From contig NZ_JQNA01000002.1 of the NCBI RefSeq assembly GCF_000745015.1, positions 372,001 to 436,000 of the forward strand: 64,000 nt of DNA. Direction: 5' to 3'. This stretch comes from Burkholderia sp. 9120. GTDB taxonomy: Bacteria > Pseudomonadota > Gammaproteobacteria > Burkholderiales > Burkholderiaceae. Both the position numbers and the translations under genes were made by a program. Below the pieces are notes generated by a model. That model searched no databases and was not told the DNA's origin. It saw nothing but the letters and a program-made list of their open reading frames with translations. Each line of letters starts with the position of its first letter. Within the stretch, counting starts at the first letter, position 1. Shown in pieces: positions 48,987 through 57,666 of this stretch.

Positions 48987-49721
48987 ATGCCGACCATGGA
49001 AACTAAAAACCCTTCGAAAATCCTCGTCGTCGACGACGATCCGCGCCTGCGCGATCTGTTGCGCCGCTACCTCGGTGAACAGGGCTTCAATGTCTATGTC
49101 GCCGAGAACGCGCCGTCCATGAACAAGCTCTGGGTGCGTGAGCGCTTCGATCTGCTCGTGCTCGATCTGATGCTGCCCGGCGAGGACGGCCTGTCGATTT
49201 GCCGGCGTTTGCGCGGCAGTAACGACCGCACGCCGATCATCATGCTGACGGCCAAGGGTGAAGACGTCGATCGTATCGTGGGCCTCGAAATGGGCGCCGA
49301 CGACTATCTGCCCAAGCCGTTCAACCCGCGCGAACTGGTCGCGCGGATTCACGCGGTGTTGCGCCGCCAGTCGCCGTCCGAATTGCCGGGCGCGCCGTCG
49401 GAAACCACCGAGGTGTTCGAGTTCGGCGAGTTCGCGCTGAACCTCGCCACCCGCACGCTCACCAAGGCCGGCCAGGAAATCCCGCTGACCACGGGCGAGT
49501 TCTCCGTGCTGAAGGTGTTCGCGCGTCATCCGCGCCAGCCGTTGTCGCGTGAAAAGCTGATGGAACTGGCACGTGGTCGTGAATACGAAGTGTTCGACCG
49601 CAGCCTCGACGTGCAGATCTCGCGTCTGCGCAAGCTGATCGAGCCGGATCCGGGCAGCCCGCGTTTCATTCAGACCGTCTGGGGTCTGGGTTACGTGTTC
49701 ATCCCCGACGGTGCAGCCTGA
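48987..49721 (+). CDS. ompR: OmpR-type response regulator
   Basis: A 244-residue regulator. The receiver has acidic residues Asp16 and Asp17, phospho-acceptor Asp60 (LLVLDLMLPGEDG), Thr88 and Lys110. The C-terminal winged helix includes EVFDRSLDVQISRLRKLIE. It pairs with the envZ gene 44 nt downstream. ATG 48987 or ATG 48996 may be the start. In E. coli the pair controls porins in response to osmolarity; the targets here are not visible, except the possible site upstream of the gene itself. Confidence 0.95.
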   Translation: MPTMETKNPSKILVVDDDPRLRDLLRRYLGEQGFNVYVAENAPSMNKLWVRERFDLLVLDLMLPGEDGLSICRRLRGSNDRTPIIMLTAKGEDVDRIVGLEMGADDYLPKPFNPRELVARIHAVLRRQSPSELPGAPSETTEVFEFGEFALNLATRTLTKAGQEIPLTTGEFSVLKVFARHPRQPLSREKLMELARGREYEVFDRSLDVQISRLRKLIEPDPGSPRFIQTVWGLGYVFIPDGAA

Positions 49722-49765
49722 GTTTGTTCTCGCCTCCTGTTTTTGATTTCAGATAAGAAGGGCCC

Positions 49766-51115
49766 ATGCGGATCGACCGGCGCCTCCTGACGCTCGCGTT
49801 CGGCGGCCTTTTCTGGCGAACCTTTCTGCTGATCGCGCTATTGATCGCAGTCAGTCTCGCCGCCTGGTTCCAGAGCTTCCGGGTGATCGAACGCGAGCCG
49901 CGCGCGCAGCGCGTGGCGTTGCAGCTCGTGGCGATCGTCAAGCTCACGCGCACCGCCCTCCTTTATTCCGATCCCGACCTGCGGCGCGCACTGCTGCAGG
50001 ATCTGGAGAGTAATGAAGGGGTGCGGGTGTACCCGCGCGAAACCACCGACAAATACAAGCTCCAGCCCGACGAGTCGCTGAACCGCCTGATCGAACATGA
50101 CATTCGCGGCCGGCTCGGCGACGACACGGTCATCGCGCAGAGCGTGAACGACATTCCCGGCGTCTGGATCAGCTTCAAGATCGACGACGACGACTACTGG
50201 GTCGCCCTCGACCGCGATCAGCTCGACAACGCCACCGGGCTGCAATGGGCCGGCTGGGGCGTGTTCGCGCTGGCGCTCTCGCTGTTCGGCGCGGCGTTCA
50301 TCACGAGTCTGGTGAATCGGCCGTTCGCGCGCCTCGCCATGGCCGCGCGCAAGGTCGGCTCGGGCCAGTCGCCCGAACCGCTGCCCGAGCGCGGCATGGG
50401 TGTGGCCGCCGAAACCAATCGCAGTTTCAACCAGATGGTGCAGGACCTCGAACAGCTCGAGGCCGACCGCGCGCTGATGCTCGCGGGGATTTCGCACGAT
50501 CTGCGCACCCCGCTCGCGCGGCTGCGGCTCGAAACCGAAATGAGCCCGTCCGATCAAAGCACCAAAGACGCGATGGTCGACGACATCGAGCAGATGGACA
50601 TGATCATCGGCCGCTTCCTCGATTACGCGCGGCCCGTGCAACGTGTTCCGGAACCTGTCGACCTTTCGGTGATCGCAGGAGAACTGGCTGCGCGTATGCA
50701 GAGCGAAGACAGCATGCGGCTGATCACGCGGCTCGCGCCGTCGGCGGTGATCGAGGCCGATGAAACCGACATGCGGCGGGTGGTCGGCAATCTGCTGGAG
50801 AACGCTCGCAAGTACGGTCTGAGCGACGGCGACGGCATTCCGCACGTGATTCTGGAAACGCGGGTGTCGCACTCGCGGGTTGAACTGTCCGTGGTCGATG
50901 AAGGCCCCGGCATTCCGGAAGACCAGTTGGCGCTTGTCACGCGGCCGTTTTATCGTGTGAACTCGGCGCGCACGCAGGCGAACGGCACGGGCCTCGGCAT
51001 GGCCATCGTGCAGCGCCTCGTGGGCCGCTACCGCGGTGCGCTGCGTTTGCGCAACCGCACGCCGGGCCCGGGTCTCGAGGTCACGATCGAGTTCCCGCTG
51101 GCCAAGGGCGCCTGA
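49766..51115 (+). CDS. envZ: EnvZ-type sensor histidine kinase
   Basis: A 449-residue inner-membrane kinase. TM1 at about 19-37 and TM2 at about 161-183 flank a periplasmic region (about 120 residues), followed by HAMP. The phospho-acceptor His244 lies in AGISHDLRTPLARL, and the ATP-binding domain includes VVDEGPGIP. It is co-transcribed with ompR. The periplasmic domain is of ordinary EnvZ/RisS size. The physiological signal is not determined. Confidence 0.94.
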   Translation: MRIDRRLLTLAFGGLFWRTFLLIALLIAVSLAAWFQSFRVIEREPRAQRVALQLVAIVKLTRTALLYSDPDLRRALLQDLESNEGVRVYPRETTDKYKLQPDESLNRLIEHDIRGRLGDDTVIAQSVNDIPGVWISFKIDDDDYWVALDRDQLDNATGLQWAGWGVFALALSLFGAAFITSLVNRPFARLAMAARKVGSGQSPEPLPERGMGVAAETNRSFNQMVQDLEQLEADRALMLAGISHDLRTPLARLRLETEMSPSDQSTKDAMVDDIEQMDMIIGRFLDYARPVQRVPEPVDLSVIAGELAARMQSEDSMRLITRLAPSAVIEADETDMRRVVGNLLENARKYGLSDGDGIPHVILETRVSHSRVELSVVDEGPGIPEDQLALVTRPFYRVNSARTQANGTGLGMAIVQRLVGRYRGALRLRNRTPGPGLEVTIEFPLAKGA

Positions 51116-51195
51116 GCGGAAACCGGCGTCAGGCGCCTCGGCGCGCCGCCTGCGGCCCACGGCCGCATTGAATAATTGCCACCCGTTCGATTAGC

Positions 51196-51228
51196 TTGAC
51201 GCTATAGAACGGGTGGTTCAATAGAACC
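51196..51228 (+). promoter_or_regulatory. Candidate ahpC promoter with palindromic operator
   Basis: TTGACG at 51196-51201 could be the -35 box; the -10 region is weak. The inverted repeat GGTTC-AATA-GAACC (51215-51228) covers that -10 zone. It also has AGAAC with GGTTC next to it. The spacing of ATAG elements does not fit an OxyR site. The regulator is unknown. Confidence 0.4.
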
Positions 51229-51313
51229 ATAGGGGACACCGTGTGACGCGCTCGTGTAACGAGTTCGGAGCCTAAGACATGCTGTTTTTTCCAACTTACG
51301 AAGGAGTATTCGC

Positions 51314-51862
51314 ATGAAAACCGTTGGCGATAAAATCGAAGCGTTCACCATTGCCGCTGCCAAGCCAGGCTTCAACCATCACGAAGAAAACGGCGTCTCG
51401 GCGTTCGAAGAAATCACGGAGCAGTCGTTCCCGGGCAAGTGGAAAATCATTTATTTCTACCCGAAGGATTTCACCTTCGTGTGCCCGACCGAAATCGTCG
51501 AGTTCGGCAAACTGGCCAACGACTTCGAAGAACGCGACGCCGTGCTGCTGGGCGGCAGTGTCGATAACGAATTCGTGAAGCTGGCCTGGCGTCGCGAGCA
51601 TAAGGACCTGGACAAGCTGAATCACTACGCATTCGGCGACGTGAAAGGCGAGTTGATCGACCAGCTCGGCGTGCGCGACAAGGAAGCCGGCGTCGCACTG
51701 CGCGCCACTTTCATTGTCGATCCGGACAATACGATCCAGCACGTGTCGGTGAATAACCTGAACGTGGGCCGCAATCCGGAAGAAGTGCTGCGGATTCTCG
51801 ACGGTCTGCAAACGGACGAACTATGTCCGTGCAACCGCTCGGTCGGCGGCGCAACGCTGTAA
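51314..51862 (+). CDS. ahpC: AhpC peroxiredoxin (AhpD-dependent type)
   Basis: A 182-residue 2-Cys peroxiredoxin that reduces hydroperoxides and peroxynitrite. The peroxidatic Cys57 is in FTFVCPTE, and the resolving site is ELCPCN (Cys171, Cys173). A pair of C-terminal cysteines is the mycobacterial pattern, reduced by AhpD rather than AhpF. AAGGAG precedes ATG 51314. ahpD follows, across a terminator-like hairpin, so ahpD may be expressed in part by readthrough. Confidence 0.96.
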   Translation: MKTVGDKIEAFTIAAAKPGFNHHEENGVSAFEEITEQSFPGKWKIIYFYPKDFTFVCPTEIVEFGKLANDFEERDAVLLGGSVDNEFVKLAWRREHKDLDKLNHYAFGDVKGELIDQLGVRDKEAGVALRATFIVDPDNTIQHVSVNNLNVGRNPEEVLRILDGLQTDELCPCNRSVGGATL

Positions 51863-51873
51863 GCCGTGTCTTC

Positions 51874-51912
51874 AAAAGCCCGTCAAGCTTGAAAAAGCCG
51901 CGGGCTTTTTTA
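51874..51912 (+). terminator. Terminator or attenuator between ahpC and ahpD
   Basis: AAAAGCCCG (51874-51882) and CGGGCTTTT (51901-51909) pair, followed by a T-run. As ahpD lies only 25 nt beyond, it probably lowers ahpD relative to ahpC. Confidence 0.75.
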
Positions 51913-51936
51913 TCGACAACCCGATAGGAGATAACA

Positions 51937-52461
51937 ATGGAATTCTTGTCTTCGATTAAGGCACGCGTGCCGGACTACGCCAAGGACATCCGGCTGAATC
52001 TGGACGGCACGATTGCGCGCTCATCGCTCGAAGGAAACGATGCGGTCGGCGTGGCGTTGGCGGCGGCGTTCGCCGCGAAGTGCACGGTGATCGTCGACGC
52101 GATTCGCAATGCGGGCGTGTTGTCGCCGGAAGAAACGAATGGCGCGCTCACCGCCGCCGCGTTGATGGGCATGAATAACGTCTGGTATCCGTACGTCGAG
52201 ATGACGGGCAGCGCGGATCTGAAATCGCAGCCGGCGCAATTACGGATGAACGCTTATGCGTCGCATGGCGGCGTGGATAAACGGCGCTTCGAGATGTATG
52301 CGCTGGCGGCGTCGATTATCGGCAAATGCCATTTTTGCGTGAAGTCGCACTTCGATACGCTGGTAGCCGAAGGCATGAGTGCCACGCAATTGCGCGATGT
52401 CGGCCGGATCGCGGCGGTGATTAATGCCACCGCGCAATGTATTGCCGCCGAGGGTAAATAA
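51937..52461 (+). CDS. ahpD: AhpD alkylhydroperoxidase (AhpC reductase adaptor)
   Basis: A 174-residue helical protein. The active-site block GKCHFCVKSH has Cys131, Cys134 and His138, with Glu119 in the usual relay position. It passes electrons from dihydrolipoamide-type reductants to AhpC. TAGGAG lies upstream of ATG 51937. Adjacent to ahpC in the expected order. It is oriented toward ispF, a convergent gene. Confidence 0.95.
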   Translation: MEFLSSIKARVPDYAKDIRLNLDGTIARSSLEGNDAVGVALAAAFAAKCTVIVDAIRNAGVLSPEETNGALTAAALMGMNNVWYPYVEMTGSADLKSQPAQLRMNAYASHGGVDKRRFEMYALAASIIGKCHFCVKSHFDTLVAEGMSATQLRDVGRIAAVINATAQCIAAEGK

Positions 52462-52556
52462 AACTTCGGTCAGCGCGCGCAGCACGATGATTTAATCGCC
52501 GCTGCGCGCGCGTCTCCTGAATGAGCCGCATCGGGTTCCTTTAGCCCAACCCGCCG

Positions 52557-53036
52557 TTAGCTCTTGATCAGCAACACCGCGGCCTGCGCTTCGATTCCGT
52601 CGCCTCGCCCGAGGTAACCGAGCTTTTCATTGGTCTTCGCCTTCACGTTGACGCGCTCGAGCGGCAGGCCGAGATCGGCCGCGATATTCGCGCGCATGCC
52701 TTCAATATGCGGCGCGAGCTTCGGCGCCTGCGCGACCACGCTGCTGTCCACATTCGCGATCGAAAACCCCGCCGCCGTCACGCGCGCATAACACTCGCGC
52801 AGCAAAACGCGGCTGTCCGCGCCGGCGAACTTCGCGTCGGTATCGGAGAAATGACGGCCGATGTCGCCCATTGCCGCGGCGCCGAAAATCGCGTCGGTGA
52901 TCGCGTGCAGCAGCACGTCGGCGTCCGAATGCCCGAGCAAGCCGCGCTCATAAGGAATCGTCACGCCGCCAATAATCAACGGACGTCCCGGCACCAACGC
53001 ATGCACGTCATACCCCTGGCCAATTCTGAAATCCAT
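52557..53036 (-). CDS. ispF: IspF, 2-C-methyl-D-erythritol 2,4-cyclodiphosphate synthase
   Basis: Fifth step of the MEP isoprenoid pathway. The metal-binding residues Asp10 and His12 are in GYDVHAL, with the second His in LGHSDADV. Length is 159 residues as in E. coli. I chose ATG 53036 over TTG 53045: the former starts [12 protein letters not shown], the family N-terminus. AAGG lies 11 nt upstream. It follows ispD with a 104-nt spacer carrying repeats. Confidence 0.96.
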   Translation of the reverse strand: MDFRIGQGYDVHALVPGRPLIIGGVTIPYERGLLGHSDADVLLHAITDAIFGAAAMGDIGRHFSDTDAKFAGADSRVLLRECYARVTAAGFSIANVDSSVVAQAPKLAPHIEGMRANIAADLGLPLERVNVKAKTNEKLGYLGRGDGIEAQAAVLLIKS

Positions 53037-53095
53037 ATGCGTCAAGTCCTTAAGTCCGCTTATTCACTGAAATTAAAACTGAAATTGCGATCGAT

Positions 53096-53132
53096 CGAAA
53101 CCGGTCCGAATTCAGACCGAAACCGGTCTGAA
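53096..53132. repeat. Nested direct and inverted repeats between ispD and ispF
   Basis: CGAAACCGGTC occurs at 53096-53106 and 53118-53128 (period 22). TTCAGACC (53111-53118) and GGTCTGAA (53125-53132) form an 8-bp hairpin with a 6-nt loop. No T-run follows. It could be an RNA hairpin within the ispDF message or an operator. Confidence 0.7.
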
Positions 53133-53140
53133 ACTGATCA

Positions 53141-53854
53141 TCACGAAGCCGACGGCCGGCTCAGAATCGCCTCGGCCAGCTCGAAATCTTCCGGATAGGT
53201 CACCTTGAAGTTGCGCAAGCTGCCCTGCACGAGCTTCGGCGCATGTCCCAGCCATTCGATCGCGCTCGCCTCGTCGGTCAGATCGTGACCGTCGGCCTGC
53301 GCGCGCAGAATCGCGTCGCGCAACATGCCGATGCGGAACATCTGCGGCGTCTGCGCCTGCCACAACCCGTCGCGTGCTTCGGTACGGGCGATGCGGCCGT
53401 CGGTGGACGCCGCGTCGATCCGCTTCAGCGTATCCGCCACCGGCAAGGCCATGATGCCGCCCACGGCGTCGTCCTTCAGCGCACCGACCAGCGCGCGGAT
53501 CAGCGCGGGCGTGATGCCCGGCCGGGCCGCGTCGTGCACCAGCACCCAATCGTCGTCGTGCGCGCCGAACTCGGCGAGCGCCTGCAGCCCGTTCAGCACC
53601 GACGCCTGGCGCGACGCCCCGCCGCAGCGGCGCACCGCAAAGCGCAGCCGGCCGAAGCGGCGGCCGTCGAAGTGCTGGTCGTCGGGCGCGATTACCAGCA
53701 GGGTCTGGGCGAATTCGCTGCAGGCGTCGAAGGCCGCCAGCGAGTAATGCAGCATGTCGCGCCCGGCTACCGTGCGATATTGTTTGGGCATCGCGGCGCC
53801 GGAACGGCTGCCGGTGCCGGCGGATGGAATCAGGGCAAATAGACGGGAAGTCAC
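53141..53854 (-). CDS. ispD: IspD, 2-C-methyl-D-erythritol 4-phosphate cytidylyltransferase
   Basis: Third step of the MEP pathway. The nucleotide-binding loop [13 protein letters not shown] and [12 protein letters not shown] are the family blocks, with HDAARPG downstream. The start is GTG 53854 (237 residues, like the 236 of E. coli), since the family N-terminus begins there. There is no obvious ribosome site; a longer GTG-started frame from 53926 adds 24 residues lacking family similarity. It is divergent from mfd. Confidence 0.92.
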   Translation of the reverse strand: MTSRLFALIPSAGTGSRSGAAMPKQYRTVAGRDMLHYSLAAFDACSEFAQTLLVIAPDDQHFDGRRFGRLRFAVRRCGGASRQASVLNGLQALAEFGAHDDDWVLVHDAARPGITPALIRALVGALKDDAVGGIMALPVADTLKRIDAASTDGRIARTEARDGLWQAQTPQMFRIGMLRDAILRAQADGHDLTDEASAIEWLGHAPKLVQGSLRNFKVTYPEDFELAEAILSRPSAS

Positions 53855-53975
53855 GAGGGCGGAGGCCGCGAAGTCAAAGTAAAGGACGGATTTTATAATA
53901 GGTCCTTCGCATCCATGCCCGGACACGCGTAAACTTGCCGCTCACGTGTGAGCCCGAGGCCGCCTTTTTTCTTCT

Positions 53976-56900
53976 ATGCCAGACATCGCCGCATCATCGC
54001 AGTCCTCCCCGCCCGTCGCGCTTGTCAAGGCCGGCCAGCGTTTCGCCTTCGACGGCACGCACGGTTCGTCCGACGCGCTGCTGATCGCCCGCTACCATCT
54101 CGCCTACCGCGAGAAGGTGCCGCTGCTGGCCGTCGTGTGCGAAAGCGCCGTCGATGCGCAGCGTCTATCGCAGGAAATCGGCTTTTTCGCGCCCGAGGCG
54201 CGGGTGCGCCTGCTGCCCGACTGGGAAACCCTTCCTTACGATACCTTTTCGCCGCACCAGGACCTCGTGTCCGAGCGCCTCGCCACGCTGCACGACCTAG
54301 GCGAAGGCCGCTGCGACATCCTGCTGGTGCCCGCCACCACCGCGCTGTACCGGATGCCGCCGGCGTCGTTCCTCGCCGGCTATACGTTCTCGTTCGCCCA
54401 GGGCGAGCGTCTCAACGAGGCCAAGCTCAAGGCGCAACTCACGCTGGCCGGTTACGAACACGTGAGCCAGGTGGTGCGTCCCGGCGAATACTGCGTGCGG
54501 GGCTCGCTGCTCGACCTGTTCCCGATGGGCTCGCCGCTGCCGTACCGGATCGACCTGTTCGACGATCAGGTCGACTCGATCCGCGCGTTCGATCCGGACA
54601 CGCAGCGCAGCCTTTATCCGGTGAAAGACGTGCGCCTGCTGCCGGGCCGCGAATTCCCGTTCGACGAAGCCGCGCGCACCGCATTTCGCAGCCGCTGGCG
54701 CGAGACCTTCGAAGGCGACCCGAGCCGCGCGTCGATCTATAAAGACATCGGCAACGGCGTGCCGTCGGCGGGTATCGAATACTATTTGCCGCTGTTCTTC
54801 GAGGACACCGCGACGCTGTTCCACTATCTGCCCGAAGGCGCGCAACTGGCGTTCATCGGCGATCTGGACGCGGCGATCCGGCGCTTCACCAACGACACGA
54901 AGCAGCGCTACAACTTCCTGTCGCACGATCGCGACCGGCCGATCCTGGAGCCGCAGCGCCTGTTCCTGTCGGACGAGGATTTCTACACGTTCGCCAAGCC
55001 GTTCGCGCGTCTCGTGCTGCCCGTCAACACGGGCGGCGGCTGGTCGACCCCGCTGCCGAATCTCGCGATCGACCGCCATGCCGACGATCCCGTGGCCGCG
55101 CTGCGCGCCTATCTCGCCACCACGCCGAACCGCGTGCTGTTCGCCGCCGAATCGGCAGGCCGCCGTGAAACGCTGCTGCAGTTGCTGGCCGACAACCAGC
55201 TGCGGCCGGCTTCGAGCGACAGCTTCCAGGACTGGCTGATCGGCGACTCGCGTTTTTCGCTGGGCGTCGCGCCGCTCGCCACCGGCTTTGCCGTGCCGGT
55301 CGACGGTATCGCGGTCATCACCGAAACGGAGCTTTACGGGCCGCTCGCGCGTCGCGCCGGGCGCCGCCGCCAGGAGCAGGCGAGCAACGTCGATTCGATG
55401 GTGCGCGACCTCTCCGAGTTGAAGATCGGCGATCCGGTCGTGCATTCGCAGCACGGTATCGGCCGCTATATGGGTCTGGTCACCATGGACCTCGGTGAAG
55501 GCGAAACCGAGTTCCTGCACCTCGAATATTCCGGCGACAGCAAGCTGTATGTGCCGGTCGCCCAGTTGCACGTGATCTCACGCTATAGCGGCGCCGATCC
55601 GGAAAGCGCGCCGCTGCATTCGCTCGGTTCGGGCCAGTGGGAAAAGGCCAAGCGCAAAGCCGCGCAACAGATTCGCGACACCGCGGCCGAACTGCTGAAT
55701 CTCTACGCGCGCCGTGCCGCGCGCGAAGGCCATGCGTTCGCGCTCGAACCGAAAGACTACGTGAAGTTCGCCGAGAGCTTCGGCTTCGAGGAAACGCCGG
55801 ACCAGGCCGCCGCGATCGCCGCCGTGATCGGCGACATGACGAGCGGCAAGCCAATGGATCGCCTGGTGTGCGGCGACGTCGGCTTCGGCAAGACGGAAGT
55901 GGCGCTGCGCGCGGCATTTATCGCGGTGATGGGCGGCAAGCAGGTGGCGCTGCTCTCGCCCACCACGCTGCTCGCCGAACAGCACACGCAGACCTTCACC
56001 GACCGCTTCTCCGACTGGCCGGTGCGGATCGCCGAACTGTCGCGCTTCAAGTCGACCAAAGAAGTGAATGCCGCGATCCAGCAGATCAACGAAGGCACGG
56101 TCGACATCGTGATCGGCACGCACAAGCTGCTCTCCTCCGACGTGCAGTTCAAGCGCCTCGGGCTCGTGGTGATCGACGAGGAACACCGTTTCGGCGTGCG
56201 TCAGAAAGAAGCGCTGAAGGCGCTGCGCGCCGAAGTGGACGTGCTCACGCTGACGGCCACGCCGATCCCGCGTACGCTCGGCATGGCGCTCGAAGGCCTG
56301 CGCGATTTCTCGGTGATCGCCACCGCGCCGCAAAAGCGGCTGGCCATCAAAACCTTTGTGCGTCGCGAGGAAGACAGCGTGATTCGCGAGGCGATGCTGC
56401 GCGAACTGAAGCGCGGCGGCCAGGTGTACTTCCTGCACAACGAAGTCGAGACGATCGAGAATCGCCGGCAGATGCTCGAAGCGCTCGTGCCCGAAGCGCG
56501 TATCGCGGTCGCGCATGGTCAGATGCATGAGCGCGAACTCGAACGCGTGATGCGCGACTTCGTCGCCCAACGCGCCAACGTGCTGCTGTGTACGACCATT
56601 ATCGAAACCGGCATCGACGTGCCGAGCGCCAACACGATTCTGCTGCACCGTTCCGACAAGTTCGGTCTCGCGCAATTGCATCAGTTGCGTGGCCGCGTGG
56701 GCCGCTCGCATCACCAGGCGTACGCGTATCTGCTGGTGCACGATCCGCAAGGGCTGACCAAGCAGGCGCAACGCCGCCTCGAGGCGATCCAGCAGATGGA
56801 GGAACTCGGTTCGGGCTTCTATCTGGCCATGCACGACCTGGAGATTCGCGGCACCGGCGAAGTGCTCGGAGACAAGCAGTCGGGCGAGATTCACGAGATC

Positions 56901-57458
56901 GGCTTCCAGCTCTACACCGACATGCTGAACGACGCGGTGAAGGCGCTCAAGGAAGGCCGCGAGCCCGACCTCACCGCGCCGCTCGCCGCCACGACCGAGA
57001 TCAACCTGCACGCGCCGGCGATTCTGCCCGCCGACTATTGCGGCGACGTGCAGGAGCGTCTGTCGCTGTACAAGCGCCTGGCTAATTGCGAACACAACGA
57101 TTCGATCGACAGCATTCAGGAAGAGCTGATCGACCGCTTCGGCAAGTTGCCGCCGCAAGCGCTTGCGCTGGTGGAGACGCATCGGTTGCGGCTGGCGGCG
57201 AAGCCGCTCGGCATTTCGAAGATCGATGCGGGCGAAACGGTGATCGGTTTGCAGTTCATTCCCAATCCGCCGATCGACGCGATGCGGATCATCGAGATGG
57301 TGCAGAAGCATAAGCACATCAAGCTCGCGGGTCAGGACAAGCTGCGCATCGAAACGCGCAGCCCGGATCTCGCGGTGCGTGTCGCGACGGTCAAGGAGAC
57401 GTTGCGCGCGCTCGGTTCGCCGAGCCGCGGCACGGCGCCGACCGCCGCTGCGCGATGA
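53976..57458 (+). CDS. mfd: Mfd, transcription-repair coupling factor
   Basis: An 1160-residue DNA translocase that removes RNA polymerase stalled at damage and recruits UvrAB. N-terminal UvrB-like domains are followed by the polymerase-interacting domain (DPVVHSQHGIGRYMGLV), then helicase motifs: Walker A CGDVGFGKTE with Lys639, and DEEH at 734-737. Length matches E. coli (1148). ATG 53976 begins the gene directly. A possible terminator lies 123 nt past the stop. Confidence 0.97.
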   Translation: MPDIAASSQSSPPVALVKAGQRFAFDGTHGSSDALLIARYHLAYREKVPLLAVVCESAVDAQRLSQEIGFFAPEARVRLLPDWETLPYDTFSPHQDLVSERLATLHDLGEGRCDILLVPATTALYRMPPASFLAGYTFSFAQGERLNEAKLKAQLTLAGYEHVSQVVRPGEYCVRGSLLDLFPMGSPLPYRIDLFDDQVDSIRAFDPDTQRSLYPVKDVRLLPGREFPFDEAARTAFRSRWRETFEGDPSRASIYKDIGNGVPSAGIEYYLPLFFEDTATLFHYLPEGAQLAFIGDLDAAIRRFTNDTKQRYNFLSHDRDRPILEPQRLFLSDEDFYTFAKPFARLVLPVNTGGGWSTPLPNLAIDRHADDPVAALRAYLATTPNRVLFAAESAGRRETLLQLLADNQLRPASSDSFQDWLIGDSRFSLGVAPLATGFAVPVDGIAVITETELYGPLARRAGRRRQEQASNVDSMVRDLSELKIGDPVVHSQHGIGRYMGLVTMDLGEGETEFLHLEYSGDSKLYVPVAQLHVISRYSGADPESAPLHSLGSGQWEKAKRKAAQQIRDTAAELLNLYARRAAREGHAFALEPKDYVKFAESFGFEETPDQAAAIAAVIGDMTSGKPMDRLVCGDVGFGKTEVALRAAFIAVMGGKQVALLSPTTLLAEQHTQTFTDRFSDWPVRIAELSRFKSTKEVNAAIQQINEGTVDIVIGTHKLLSSDVQFKRLGLVVIDEEHRFGVRQKEALKALRAEVDVLTLTATPIPRTLGMALEGLRDFSVIATAPQKRLAIKTFVRREEDSVIREAMLRELKRGGQVYFLHNEVETIENRRQMLEALVPEARIAVAHGQMHERELERVMRDFVAQRANVLLCTTIIETGIDVPSANTILLHRSDKFGLAQLHQLRGRVGRSHHQAYAYLLVHDPQGLTKQAQRRLEAIQQMEELGSGFYLAMHDLEIRGTGEVLGDKQSGEIHEIGFQLYTDMLNDAVKALKEGREPDLTAPLAATTEINLHAPAILPADYCGDVQERLSLYKRLANCEHNDSIDSIQEELIDRFGKLPPQALALVETHRLRLAAKPLGISKIDAGETVIGLQFIPNPPIDAMRIIEMVQKHKHIKLAGQDKLRIETRSPDLAVRVATVKETLRALGSPSRGTAPTAAAR

Positions 57459-57580
57459 TGAATTCCGCCGTTACGACGTGATGTATGGTTGCACGAGCGC
57501 ACACACTCATGCACGCACCCGCGCCCTCACCCATGCGTGCAACGTGAGAAAAACGGGGGACGTCTAGCGTCTTTCGGTTC

Positions 57581-57629
57581 ATGCTGCGGTGCGCAAACGC
57601 GCTCCGCAGCATACGGGTGAGTTTTTTTT
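57581..57629 (+). terminator. Possible terminator after mfd
   Basis: ATGCTGCGG (57581-57589) and CCGCAGCAT (57604-57612), with inner pairing GCG/CGC around CAAA, make a strong hairpin; eight T's follow after a 9-nt gap (57622-57629). That gap is longer than usual. The spacer 57459-57666 shows nothing else. Confidence 0.5.
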
Positions 57630-57666
57630 GGGTATGATCGAAAGACTCAAATGCCGGAGTCTTGTC

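Noticed and set aside
51196..51232. OxyR binding site upstream of ahpC
   Set aside because: ATAG elements are present, but spacing is 17 and 8 nt rather than the 11-nt periodic pattern of four ATAG/CTAT elements.
55578..57317. A 579-codon minus-strand frame opposite mfd
   Set aside because: His/Arg-rich shadow of the mfd frame with no family signature.
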